Shown piece by piece: positions 23,900 to 34,306 of a stretch of DNA of 64,000 nucleotides. Position 1 is the first letter of the stretch; each line of letters begins with the position of its first letter. The notes beneath the pieces are model-generated. The model had not been told where the DNA came from. It did no database searches and worked only from the letters and a program-made list of their open reading frames with translations. The stretch lies in NCBI GenBank assembly GCA_016758965.1, contig JAEPRB010000082.1, positions 1 to 64,000 on the forward strand, written 5' to 3'. The translations under genes were made by a program, and so were the position numbers. This DNA is from Circinella minor (Eukaryota; Mucoromycota; Mucoromycetes; Mucorales; Lichtheimiaceae).

Positions 23900-24460
23900 A
23901 CGCCTTTGGGACAGAGTTGGATGGTAGGTCTGTCGGGAGGATGCTTGGCCGTCTGTCTGGTATAAAGTTCTGGCAAGCTCGACTGGGACGGATGATTACC
24001 CAGAGAACTTTTTTTTTTGTTGACCTTGTGTTTTTACCGAGTGCTAACTAAGGTCGTTGGTGCATTCTAGGTAGCAAGGCAACAAGTGCTATCGATATTG
24101 CTTTTGTGCCCACGGATAGTTACTTTGGGAAACGGATCGACCTTGCTTCTGGCGTGGCAAAACTGAGCGTTCCCGAACCCGACCACTACTTTTCAGTCTT
24201 GTGAATACCGAGTGCTAATAATGGCTATTTAGTGCGTTTTTATAGGCAGCAAGGTAATAAGTACTACTGATATTGGTTCCGTGCCCACTGATAGTACTTA
24301 AAAAAGAAACAATCAACCTTTCCCGTGGGCGAAACTGAGAGTTTCAACCAAGGCCAGTAATTTTTTGAGAGAGATTGAGAATCACTTTAGTGACATAACT
24401 TTGTGATCGCTCTTGGAAATGTAACTCTTATTAGTTATGGCCAGGACATACTCCCCACCT
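23900..24460. other. GC-richer structured block, candidate non-coding RNA locus
   Basis: The base composition rises sharply relative to the flanks, yet no frame is open beyond about 40 codons. It contains two diverged copies of a unit of about 171 bp (see repeat entry) plus a leading segment with repeated GTCTGTC and a trailing segment with complementary pieces around CACTTTAGTGACATAACTTTGTGATCG. A TATA-like sequence lies at 23789. I could not match it to snRNA, U3, SRP, RNase P, 5S or tRNA consensus features. Strand unknown. Confidence 0.4.
24022..24365. repeat. Diverged tandem duplication, unit about 171 bp
   Basis: TACCGAGTGCTAA occurs at 24035 and 24206, a 171-bp offset. Around it the two units align through GCAAGGCAACAAGT/GCAAGGTAATAAGT, GATATTG, GTGCCCACGGATAGT/GTGCCCACTGATAGT, GATCGACCTT/AATCAACCTT and AAACTGAG. 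The conserved islands are separated by substituted stretches, a pattern consistent with two copies of a structured RNA or a decayed element. Confidence 0.75.
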
Positions 24461-25330
24461 AAAAAACATTATTTTTTTTCTTCTTTCTACTCTTCTTCTT
24501 AACTTGTATCATCTTTGTTTATATACCTTAATATGAATGAAAAGATTACTATCTCAAAAACAGGAATATAGACTATTTTATATAAAGTGCAGAATTTATA
24601 CTTTGTTTTACTGACAACAAGGATAAGAATAATGACTACTCTTACATCAATAATTTTTTACTTCTATGGAAATCGCATCTAAACATACGTATGACTTGCT
24701 ATTTTTCTTTAGCCCTATAATAAAGTCGATTGTATGGTAACTCATGTTTTAAAAGACAAGAATCATGTCAAATATATATTCTTTCATGACATAAAATCAA
24801 CGTTATCTTAACAAATTTTGTAACATTAACAAAAATACTGATGATTGATAAATGAATTTATGAATGGTGTATGAAAGTGGTTATTATTATTATTCAATAT
24901 CATTACTTTAAAATCAATACGTAAAAAAATTTCAACGACGAATAAAGAATAAAATTCATTCTTCTGTACATAGGTTATAGAATAAATGAAATGACATAAC
25001 TCATTATTACTATAATTATGAGTATGATTATTTTTCGATGAGCTAAAAAGAAAAGGACTACGTATTCAAGTTACATACGATAAAATATACAAATGCGTAG
25101 GACTTCATCCACTGAACCTGCAAGGTTCAATGAGAAATATCTCGATACGTACTTTATTTTTTTTTTCAACTTTATCCTTCTTATTCTGCTGCCATCAGTC
25201 CCAGTTAATTTATAGTATGCGAAAGAGGTCCTTTTGAAGCAAAAAAAAAAAAATCTTTTTTTTTAATTTTTCTTAAGATCTATTTTGCATGAAACCATCA
25301 GATCTAATGTCGAGACAAAATATATATAGC

Positions 25331-25738
25331 GGAATATATATTGATTCTTTTAATTATTCTAATATTATTTATCGACTCAGAAATTCGATACGTATTGATA
25401 AGTGAGGACAACGACACTAATAAAAAAACGCGAAGATGTTGAAAATAAACATCACATATAAGTTTGTTAATAGAATTAAATTATACTATAGATATTATAC
25501 TTGTTGAAGAAGTAAAAAAAAAAACATGTACGTATTTATTTTATGATTATTTTGTTTATCTGAGATGAGTGTGTTGTCATAACACCGATTTTTCTTTTGA
25601 CAAAAATTGTTTAATAATGGTATTCTTTTTATTTACAATTGAACAAATTATGCTAATAAAGAATAAAATATATAGAGATACAAATGAATTATTGAGCTTT
25701 GGAAGTACGTAGAACTATGGATAACATGAGCCGGGGGG
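25331..25738 (-). repeat. Dispersed repeat, right arm (inverted partner at 8350-8775)
   Basis: About 408 bp, the reverse-oriented partner of 8350-8775. It has a short insertion relative to the left arm (ATAATCATAAAATAAATACG, about 25523-25556 region) and lacks a stretch present there. No open frame. Boundaries are set where similarity stops: GGAATATAT at the left and CCGGGGGG at the right. Confidence 0.8.
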
Positions 25739-26230
25739 TAAGCAAGTTAAAAATTTTAACCTGTGTCAATTGAAATCGGGTTCCTTTTTCTTATTAGGAA
25801 ATATTGGCTTATAATAGTAATGATATTTACAACAGTTAAAAGATTATAATCAAAAGTCATACGTAGCAATTAGTAAGCAGAAGGTAATAATAATAATAAC
25901 AATAGCATTAAGTTCCCTCACTAAATTATGACATCATGAAACAGTAATTTATAATAGTGATAAAAAATAAAGGATACACGGCATCAATTTTTTTGTATAA
26001 TATTATGCTAAAATGTAAAATAAAAATAACAGGGGGGAAGAATTGTGATCATGGTGGTACAATGAAAAAGAATATAATTATAAATGTTTTTGTATGTAGT
26101 ATATAAATGTAAGCTGATATAATAATAATTAAATAATAAAAAAAAAATAAAGAGGACAAGGGAGAGACAAAATGATATATATAAATAAATAAAAGCCATC
26201 ATAATAAAGTATGGTATTTATGTAAAAAAC

Positions 26231-28857
26231 TTAATTCTTTCGCCTTCTTGCACGTTCAATACGTCGTTCTCTTCGTGCCATCATGGAAATTAAATCCGTT
26301 TCTTCTTCTGAATCAGAATCAGGTTCTGAATCCGATACATTAACTTCATCCAATTTATTATCTGCATCGGGATAAACCGATCTCAAATTTTGACGGACTG
26401 CTTGTTTTGTTGCAACTTCTTCTTCATCTGTTAAATCATCATCAGGGAATAAATTAAAATAACGTGGCTGGTTGCTACTATCCAATGTTGTTGTCGTTAT
26501 TTCTGTTTGATCATCTCGACCACCCATAGTACCGGTGTGTGTGGAAGCAGTTGAAGAAAGGGGAGCTGTTCCATCGACATGACTATTCATATTTTTCGTG
26601 GTACTCGTATTATGCATTTCTTCTTCTTCGTCTGAATCTGGAAACATATCAAAATAGTGAACACCTCCACCATCTAGACCAGGAATAGGTTCATCTGATG
26701 TTTCTTCTTGTTTTAAGGGCTTAGGTGCAGAATTAATTGTTGGTAATGCTCTTTCATGTATTGATTTGGATCGAATGATTGTTGGGGGTAAAGGAGAAGA
26801 TGGTGATTGAACGGTAGTAGGTGGCGGTGTTGATTCTGAATAACTAGGTGGAGGAGGAATGGTAGATGCTGGACTTGAAGTAGCTGGTAAAGGAGAGGAT
26901 GGTGGTTTAGAAATGTCTTCTGTGGAAGTAGTTTCAGTTGTACTAGAAGCAAATATAGCTGAAGGTGGCGGTGGTGGAAGTGGCGACGTTGGTTTTATTG
27001 GATTTTGTTTCTTTGATAAGTCAGTGATAGATGAATTAACAGATTGTGTAGGAGATGTCCGAACTGGTGTTGATTTAATTTGACTTGAAAGGATGGATGA
27101 TCCACAACTTTGTGGTTTTGTAGTAATATTATCATTACCATTGCTGGGCACAGTAAAAGGAATAGATGCTGTAACATTACTATTGCTATTGTTGCGAGGT
27201 CGTAAAGAGGACATGACTTGACGTAATGATGAACTACCTTTGGTACTATCCTTATCTTTATTGCTGTTGTTACTAAGACTACAACTACTCTCATTATTCC
27301 TATTACTATTGTCGAAAAGAGGTACCCCATTTGTAGGTTCCAATTTTGATCTACGTCGAAACATGCCTTTCATTCTACTGGACATCTTTTTGTTGTTGTC
27401 TTTTAATGGTACGGTAATATTACTGGGGGAAAAACGAGATGTTTCTCCTCGACTTATTTTATCTGAGTCAGAATCAGTGGGTGCATCTGGCCCTACTAAC
27501 TGTCGGGCTGATTTACTATTATTGAATATTACTTGCTGCTGTGTAGTAGTATCGATATATAAGGGACATTCCACAAGCATATATTGCATAGCTGTTGTAG
27601 TACTTGTAGAGGGTAATTCGGTATAAAGTGCTCCTGGATGAGCATGTACAGCAAGCGTCACCTTGTATTCGATTGAAGCTAATTGACCTTGATCTGTTGT
27701 AATGGATGGAACGGTATCATTGGGAATTTGTAAAGTTTCAGATAAAGTTTGAACTGAGTAACCAGTACGTGATGATAATTCCAAGTCTTGTGTTACCGTG
27801 GATAAATTTTTGGTTAAGATTTCTGTACGTTCACCACAACGAATTTTACACATTCGCACAAGGGATAAAGTGATGCCATTGCGTCGGCTATACTGACAAT
27901 CGTGCCATATATGGGCTACAACCGGAATAATAGCACCTAATCATAGTAATGATAAAAAAACACCACCACAAGTAACAGATTGGTTATTATTTACATATAC
28001 TCTCGCAAAACATTTCTTTTTCAAATATGAATGATATTTACCACGTGGAGAAGTTTTGCAAGGTACAGTAATTCGAGCAGCTGTTCTATACTCGGCGCGA
28101 TCTTGAAGTACAGTAGATAAATAAGTTTTCTCACTTGTTTGTTGTTGTTGCTGATGCGTTGATGGAGTTATCGATTCAGAAATAGAAGAAGGAGCAGCCA
28201 TGACAAGTATAATAGAACGTTCTTTAATAGGCATTGGATCAAAAGTTTGATGATCCAATGATGCTTCCAACATATATTCTACGTTTGACAAAGCACCCAT
28301 CATTGTATCATTAATCTATAAATAATAACAGAAAAAATAATAAATCAATCAATTCTATTATATATATATATATATATCTGTGTTACATATTAAATTATTA
28401 TTTCCCCCCCTCTCCCTTTTCCTCCACACACTCATATATATATGTATACAGTTTGTTTCTACAAAAAACCACTGATAAAAGTAAAATAAATAAAACAAAC
28501 CTCAAAACTACTTGGTAATAAACGATCACTGGGTAAAGTGACCTGAAAAGGAAAATTTATTTGACCATTCACTTGTAATAAAACTGAAGGTGCCGAAGAA
28601 GATAAGTCTGAACTCGTAACAAAAGTATTGTTATTGGGATCGAGATGAAAAACTTGATTAAAATATTCTTTTCGGTCAAACTGACCAGCCAATTGAGCTA
28701 CAATACGTCCAGTCCAAACCAATCGTAAAGCAGCAAATGTTAATAATTTACCACTTGCTGTATTAATGGTAACATTGCCATTGATCTGTTGACCTGGTCG
28801 ATAATAAGCTTGTTTGTCGTGAATAGAAATATGTATTTGAGTATTATTATCCGCCAT
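26231..28857 (-). CDS. Alpha-arrestin-like protein with PPxY motif
   Basis: Three exons (28857-28501, 28315-28042, 27936-26231) encode 778 residues. Residues 1 to about 345 contain an arrestin N-lobe (RPGQQINGNVTIN, FPFQVTLPSDRLLPSSFE) and an arrestin C-lobe (AARITVPCKTS, VAHIWHDCQYSRRNGITLSLVRMCKI, SIEYKVTLAVHAHPGA). The long tail is Ser/Pro-rich with a PPSY motif ending at Y576, the type that recruits WW domains of Rsp5/NEDD4 ubiquitin ligases. Near the C-terminus an acidic motif occurs twice (HYFDMFPDSDEEEE at about 637-650 and RYFNLFPDDDLTDEE at about 702-716), with a weaker third VYPDAD. It is likely an adaptor for ubiquitination and endocytosis of membrane proteins; the cargo cannot be told. 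Confidence 0.85.
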
Positions 28858-29352
28858 ATTATATTATTTTTCAAGGGGGTAGGTTAGGTCAGGTTAGGTG
28901 CGTGGTTAACCAAAAAAAAAAAAAACTAAGGGCGGAGGATAGGGTTTTGGTATTTTTATGCAAAAAGAAAAAAGTTCCCTTTGTTGGTTATTTTTATTAT
29001 TATTTTTATTATTATTTTTTGTTGTAAAGAAAAGTTAAAGAAGTAATTATATATAATAAAAAATATAAATATATTTAACTTCACTGAGAAGAAGAAACCT
29101 TAAAAAAGAATGCAAAAATGGCTGATGCAACACAATTTTTTTTTATATAAGGTGGGAGTCAGCTAAAAAAGGGTGTTTTTAAGACCCCGATTTTGAACCT
29201 TTATAAATATATTCATCTACACACGTGATTAACGCGAACACAATGTAATTTTTACTGCGGGAGCTATTAACATTCAAAGTTAGAGTCTTTTACCATTTTA
29301 AGCAGGGACGCCAAATATTTTTTTGCATTATATATTCTACACTTAATTTCAA
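28858..29352. other. Intergenic: arrestin promoter
   Basis: 5' flank of the arrestin gene. It contains GGTAGGTTAGGTCAGGTTAGGT at about 28877-28898, a short run of TTAGGT-like units, and A-rich tracts. No gene seen. Confidence 0.45.
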
Positions 29353-29753
29353 TGGCAAGACCAAAAAGAAGATCCACTATTGGTAGATCCAATTATATCA
29401 AAGGGAAAAAAAAAAGCAAAACTTGAACGAGAACAAATTTTACAAACTGAGCAAACTGAACAAGAAGTCTTTATCCAAAGTAATAATTGTGAATGCAATT
29501 GGATTGAAAGGGTATGGGCTGAAATGAAAAAGATTGCAAGGGAAGAATGTGATTATTCTCTTAAATCATTACAAAATTGTGTTAAAGACCTGCCCAAAAA
29601 AAATTCCAATACAGCACAACATTCATTATGAACAACGTGCCTGGAAATTCATTGAAATGTAAAGGGATGGTCTATAAATTTATATATAATGCAATGAAAA
29701 AGTCTGCCCCGAGAAAGAAGTATATTTCTCCATTGAGATTCCGGGAACTGTAA
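29353..29753 (+). pseudogene. C-terminal relic of a DDE transposase (Tc1/mariner or IS630-like)
   Basis: A degenerate coding stretch. ATG at 29353 reads MARPKRR..., then a +1 shift near 29400 leads into an open frame with CNWIERVWAEMKK and CDYSLKSLQ, which resemble the block around the last acidic catalytic residue of fungal DDE transposases (NxIExVWxxMK). A further shift leads to YEQRAWKFIEM, in-frame stops, and IYNAMKK at about 29675-29700. At least two frameshifts and two stops make it non-functional. The upstream catalytic part is missing. Low complexity in its centre shows decay. Confidence 0.6.
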
Positions 29754-30817
29754 CGATTCCTTTGGTTCTCAGTGGATCCACTCACAAAGAACATGTTTTC
29801 GTAGCATCAAAGGTCAAAAACAGTAACAATGCTTTTGAAAACGTTGTTTTTATTACTGCCATTCGATACAAGTTTTTTTTATAGTTTAATGACGACACCC
29901 AGAATCTTAAAAACTCGTTAATTACTTGGACAGATCAACACTAAGCAGCGAACAAAAAACAATGAACAACATCATTAACACATTAGTATACATGAATATC
30001 TCTTTAGGTTTTTGTATTTATTTTATGGTTTTTGCAAAATAAAAGTAATGATAATAAGACTATAATACCATTTCTTTGTATAGTTTGGGTTGCAGACAAC
30101 ACGTGTCATAAGGTGGTCAATGTGCTTTTGTGTTTAAATCAATCTATCAATTACTATTACAGTAAACAATTATAATCGTCATAATGGGATATACTCAGTA
30201 AACGTACGTTGTGAGAGAAATGGATGATAAGCTATGATGTAACTATGTACTAAGTTTTAGAAAGTCGAATGTTTAAAATCTAAATAATACACTGCATTAA
30301 ACAATATATATAATAAATATGTTCAGTAAACAAGATGATCCTTTATTGACTGAAGAATGAAATGTTAAAATGATCCTTGTTCTTAAGATATATCTTAACC
30401 AAATTGAAGCAATGGTAACTTGAAATTCAAAATACTTTCTTGTCTTTTTTTTTATAAAAAGAGGGTAAATGTATAATAATCAGACACTTGGTATTAAATT
30501 TAATTTATCTGCATACGTCTAGTACGTATTTAAAACGATATTCTTGTATTAGTGGAAATGTAAGAAAAGGAAGGTTTTGGTTGAAGGGTGTGATTACGGA
30601 TATGATGGTAATAATATTTTATTTTATTTTGATGGAAAAAATTGGTCGACAACAAATAACAAAGAACAGTAAAAAAAAAACTTACATTATATTACTGTTA
30701 TTAATGCTATGATATTAAATAGTTAAAAATGGGACAACTAAATAGATCAAGGAGTATCCAAGTTATTATGATACGATATAAATATAAAACCTTCATCAAA
30801 ACGATTAATTAGAACGG
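29754..30817. other. Intergenic, possible further relics
   Basis: The first 200 bp are GC-richer and may be the remaining flank of the transposase relic. The rest is AT-rich. A 74-codon open frame at 30488-30712 has no recognisable features and I do not call it. Confidence 0.4.
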
Positions 30818-31225
30818 ATGTGATGATCAGAGTTATGTTTGTGGTTTCCGAACAAATTTATTGTCAGATATTAAAGCCCATCCCAAACAAACGGTGTCCA
30901 GTTTGTAAGCCGTTCAAGTATACTTTCGTAAACCCACGAAGAGGACGAGCCTGTACTTTTCTTGGAGCGGAAACTCAAGAAAAATTGGATCGTCACTGTG
31001 AATTGACACATGTAAGTAATGTAATATATAAAAAATTATATGCACAATCATTCCAAAAGTTTGAGAGTAACTTAATAATAATGTTTTGTTACTGTAATTC
31101 ATAGATGTAATGCCCTGTTATTGTTGAGTCAGGCGAACGCTACAACCACTTTTCTAAAGATAAGAGAAATTTGAAACGTCATCAAGAGGGGGACAGTAAG
31201 AATTTTATTAATATTATATTTTAAA
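30818..31225 (+). pseudogene. Zinc-finger-like coding relic
   Basis: Three pieces in different frames look like parts of one Cys/His-rich protein: SYVCGFRTNLLSDIKAH near 30830-30885, then RCPVCKPF and ACTFLG..EKLDRHCELTH at 30880-31012 in a shifted frame. After a possible intron starting GTAAGT at 31012 comes CPVIVESGERYNHF..NLKRH at 31112-31190. The spacing of Cys and His recalls C2H2 fingers. The frameshift between the first two pieces and the loss of Cys in the last suggest decay. Family not identified; a poorly parsed active gene cannot be excluded. Confidence 0.3.
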
Positions 31226-31644
31226 AATTACATGTAATAGCACTATCTGAAGGAGATACTAATGAGTGGGTTTTAATATATAATACTATTAACACACAAG
31301 AAGGTAAACATCACCCGAGATATATTGTTTAATACAAATATTTTAATCACACTTAACGAAGTTCTCTTTTATAATTATAAATAATAAAATAATGGCAATT
31401 GACAGTATTTCTATTTGCTCTTAAAATTGTAAATAGATATTTTGCAATTCATTATGAAACGTATATGATCTTCAATTTTAATAGCATACAAAAATAATGC
31501 AGGAGGCAAAGGGGTACTGGAAAAGTAGCCACATATTAATGAAAGCCAGCTGCTTTATTTTTTTTTTTTATTTTTTTATTTTTCTTTGTTCTCTTAAAAA
31601 AAACCCAACTTTATCATAGAATATTATATAAATATATACAAGTC
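31226..31644. other. Intergenic: MGM101 promoter side
   Basis: AT-rich with poly-T runs near 31556-31585. No gene seen. Confidence 0.5.
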
Positions 31645-31746
31645 ATGTTGAGGCATATTGTGACAACTGTTCCACAGCGATCGATCGTTCGTACAATCGT
31701 ACCTTTACGTGTATGTAGTAATAAATCTAAATACTCAATTCGTTCT

Positions 31747-31785
<39 letters not shown>

Positions 31786-33072
31786 ATCGCTTTTTGTTTG
31801 TTTATAATTATTATCATTATTAGCATGTGTCAACTACGCGCATTACAAAAGTAAAAAAAGAATCGTCACCTACTACTAGTTCTGCCTCTTCTTATTCTTC
31901 TTTTTATTCACGCAATAAAGCAGCAGCAACAACACCAGCCACAAAAACAGCAACAACACCAGTTACAAAAACAGCAACAACGCCAACTACAAAAACAGCA
32001 ACAGCAACAGCACCCACTACAAAAACTGTAACGCCACCAGCAACGACAGCAGTCGTACCACCAGTAGTTAACGAAGTACCAAAAACTGACGTTTCAAATT
32101 CTTACTTTCCAGGTACAACAGAATTTGATCAACCAGCTACATCAGTAGAAGGAAATGAAGAACCAGAAGATCAACATAACTGGTCAAAATCCTTTTATGG
32201 ATTATCCACACAACCCTTTTCACAAGAAATATCCGATATTCTCATGCAACCATTAAATTCTGATGATATCGAGATTAAACCAGGTATGTATATAAAAGTT
32301 TCCTTTTTTTTTCTTCTCGGTGTTCATGTTTGTTAATTATAACATATATATATATATATATATATTATAGATGGAATGATTTATTTACCCGAGATTAAAT
32401 ATCGTCGTATCCTGAATAAAGCTTTTGGACCTGGAGGATGGGGATTGGCACCTAGAGGAGAACATTCTATTTCACAAAAAAACATTTCAAGAGAATATGC
32501 ATTGATTTGTCATGGAAGGTAAGATATTTATATAAAAATTGTTGATCGGTTCATGTGAATGAGACTTATGGAAAGATACTGAAAAATGGAGAAAAAAAAT
32601 TAGATTCATATCACAATCCCGTGGTGAACAAGATTTTTTTGATATGTCAGGCTTACCTACAGCTTCCGAAGGATGTAAAAGTAATGCATTAATGCGTTGC
32701 TGTAAAGATCTCGGTATTGCATCCGAACTTTGGTAAGTTTTTATATTCTTTAGTTCATTTTGAAAATATTATATTATTACCTATTTGTTTTTTTTTATAA
32801 AACGTTAAATTATTATCAAATCCATTCAATGTATAGGGATCCAACATTTATTCGTAAATATAAAAAGAAATATTGTGTTGAAGTATGGGCAGAGCATGTT
32901 ACAACAAAAAAGAAAAAGAAATTGTGGCGAAAGAAAGATGATACTTTAGGTAAGTTTATAAAAAAGAAATTAAAAGCATGGAATAAAAGAATTAATCATG
33001 CAACTTTATTGACATGTTTTTTTTTTCAATTTTAAAAATCGTATGACAGACTATCCCTATAAAGAGCAATAA
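31645..33072 (+). CDS. MGM101: Mitochondrial genome maintenance protein Mgm101
   Basis: Rad52-related single-strand annealing protein of mitochondrial nucleoids, needed for mtDNA repair and inheritance. Six exons (31645-31710, 31824-32283, 32371-32518, 32604-32732, 32837-32949, 33050-33072) encode 312 residues. The first exon gives an Arg-rich, acid-free N-terminus ([16 protein letters not shown]) that fits mitochondrial import. A Thr/Pro/Ala repeat region follows ([16 protein letters not shown]). The conserved core runs from [14 protein letters not shown] through [52 protein letters not shown] and [20 protein letters not shown]. The last exon is 23 nt and restores the family C-terminus YPYKEQ. 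Intron 1 contains an uninterrupted run of about 36 T. Confidence 0.95.
31749..31784. repeat. Poly-T tract of about 36 nt in MGM101 intron 1
   Basis: Uninterrupted T homopolymer lying about 40 nt before the 3' splice site of intron 1. Its length is likely unstable and may be subject to sequencing error. Confidence 0.8.
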
Positions 33073-33464
33073 TGAATTTTGTAGTAGTTTTAAAAAAAAA
33101 CTCAACATTATTTTTTTTTCTAATTCATATTATAACAAATCATCACCCTTCTTTTCCTATATTAAAAAATCATCCCATATTGTATAAAGATCTCATAAGA
33201 AAAAAAAAAGAAAAAAGAAAAGCATGATATTTGTGTATCTCGGTAATATTATATATGCGTGTATATGTGTGTATTATTTAATGTTAATGTGATGTTATTT
33301 TGAAGAACATGTGGACAGACAGATGGACTCTTCATTTTCTCTTTAAATAGAGTTTGGTAACCCTTTCTTTGAATAAGAACATTAATTCATTTCTTTTACA
33401 GTTTCACTACAGTTTCTTCTTTTTCTCTCTCTCTCTCTCTTTTTTATTCTTCTTTTTTTAAATT
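33073..33464. other. Intergenic
   Basis: 3' flank of MGM101 and 5' flank of the small secreted-protein gene. A CT dinucleotide tract at about 33425-33441 lies just upstream of the ATG. No other feature seen. Confidence 0.5.
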
Positions 33465-33740
33465 ATGGCATTACACTATTCAATTATTTTCTTTTTAATA
33501 TTTCTCAAGGCAATCACGTATATCGTAGCCAAGGATGACGATGATGACCCATTGCTAAGCAACAATAATGAAGAAAGTACCACTAGTCATAGTGATAGTA
33601 AAAGCAACTCTTATGAAAATAACAACCATCACATAGTAACGAACCCCATTGATGATGATGTTGTCCTTGACGAAGCAAAAAGCGGCAAAATAGCGATACC
33701 ACCACCTTGGTCTCTTGGAATCTATGTTATATCATCATAA
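33465..33740 (+). CDS. Small putative secreted acidic protein
   Basis: Single exon of 91 codons. The first ~22 residues are hydrophobic with a likely signal peptide (HYSIIFFLIFLKAITYIVA), followed directly by KDDDDDPLL, a long Ser/Asn/Glu/Asp-rich hydrophilic segment and a short C-terminus IPPPWSLGIYVISS. No Cys in the mature part and no domain recognised. It lies between two well-supported genes and its codon use is normal for the region, so expression is plausible; function unknown. Confidence 0.5.
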   Translation: MALHYSIIFFLIFLKAITYIVAKDDDDDPLLSNNNEESTTSHSDSKSNSYENNNHHIVTNPIDDDVVLDEAKSGKIAIPPPWSLGIYVISS

Positions 33741-34306
33741 TAGACAACGACCCAATACAGAGGCATACACATTTTTTTTTTCATTCCATTATATACCCCC
33801 CTTTTTTTCACAATCAATCCATCTTTCTTGAATTTTTTTTTTTTTGACTCTTTTTTATTACTTCCGTTGTCTGCGCCTCTTTATTATTTTGTCACCACCC
33901 CAAGTCATTCATAAATCATCATTTTGTATATATTGAAAAATACCCAGCGGTCAAATGTAAACATTTTCACGTGTTTTTCTTTTTTTCTTTTCTTTCCTTT
34001 TTTTTTTGCTTTGCATCGAAGAAAACAATTATTATTAAAATTACAAATTTTATATGTATATATACAAAAGCCAATCAATGTACTTGAGTTCTTTTTTTTT
34101 TTGGAGAGTGGGGGAGGGAGTTCAGTAGGAAAAAAAAAGAGATGAGGAATAATATAATGTTAATTTTTTTTAAATGAATGTATATAAAAAAAAAAAGGGA
34201 AGAAATGCATGTTAAATAATGATAATAATGAAAAATGAGAATATGTGAATGAAATATAAGTGATTGAGCAGGGTATACATATTATACTGAAAGCTTTGTT
34301 TTTTTT
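33741..34306. other. Convergent intergenic region
   Basis: 3' flanks of the small secreted-protein gene and the F-box gene. T-rich and A-rich tracts only; the 73-codon frame at 33924 is low complexity and not called. Confidence 0.5.

Larger units (their letters stand above)
22337..26230. other. Gene-poor region
   Basis: Nearly 4 kb without a convincing coding frame. It holds a GTGAGT-rich simple stretch (23649-23720), a GC-richer block with an internal tandem duplication (23900-24460) and the right arm of the inverted repeat (25331-25738), each listed separately. The remainder is AT-rich with trinucleotide runs. Confidence 0.5.

Noticed and set aside
24022..24365. Possible tRNA, 5S, U-snRNA, SRP or RNase P RNA
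   Set aside because: No A/B box, Sm site, SRP helix 8 or P4 consensus found; kept only as an anonymous candidate ncRNA.
28877..28898. TTAGGT-like repeat resembling telomeric TTAGGG units
   Set aside because: Only three imperfect units with T instead of G at the end; no longer array.
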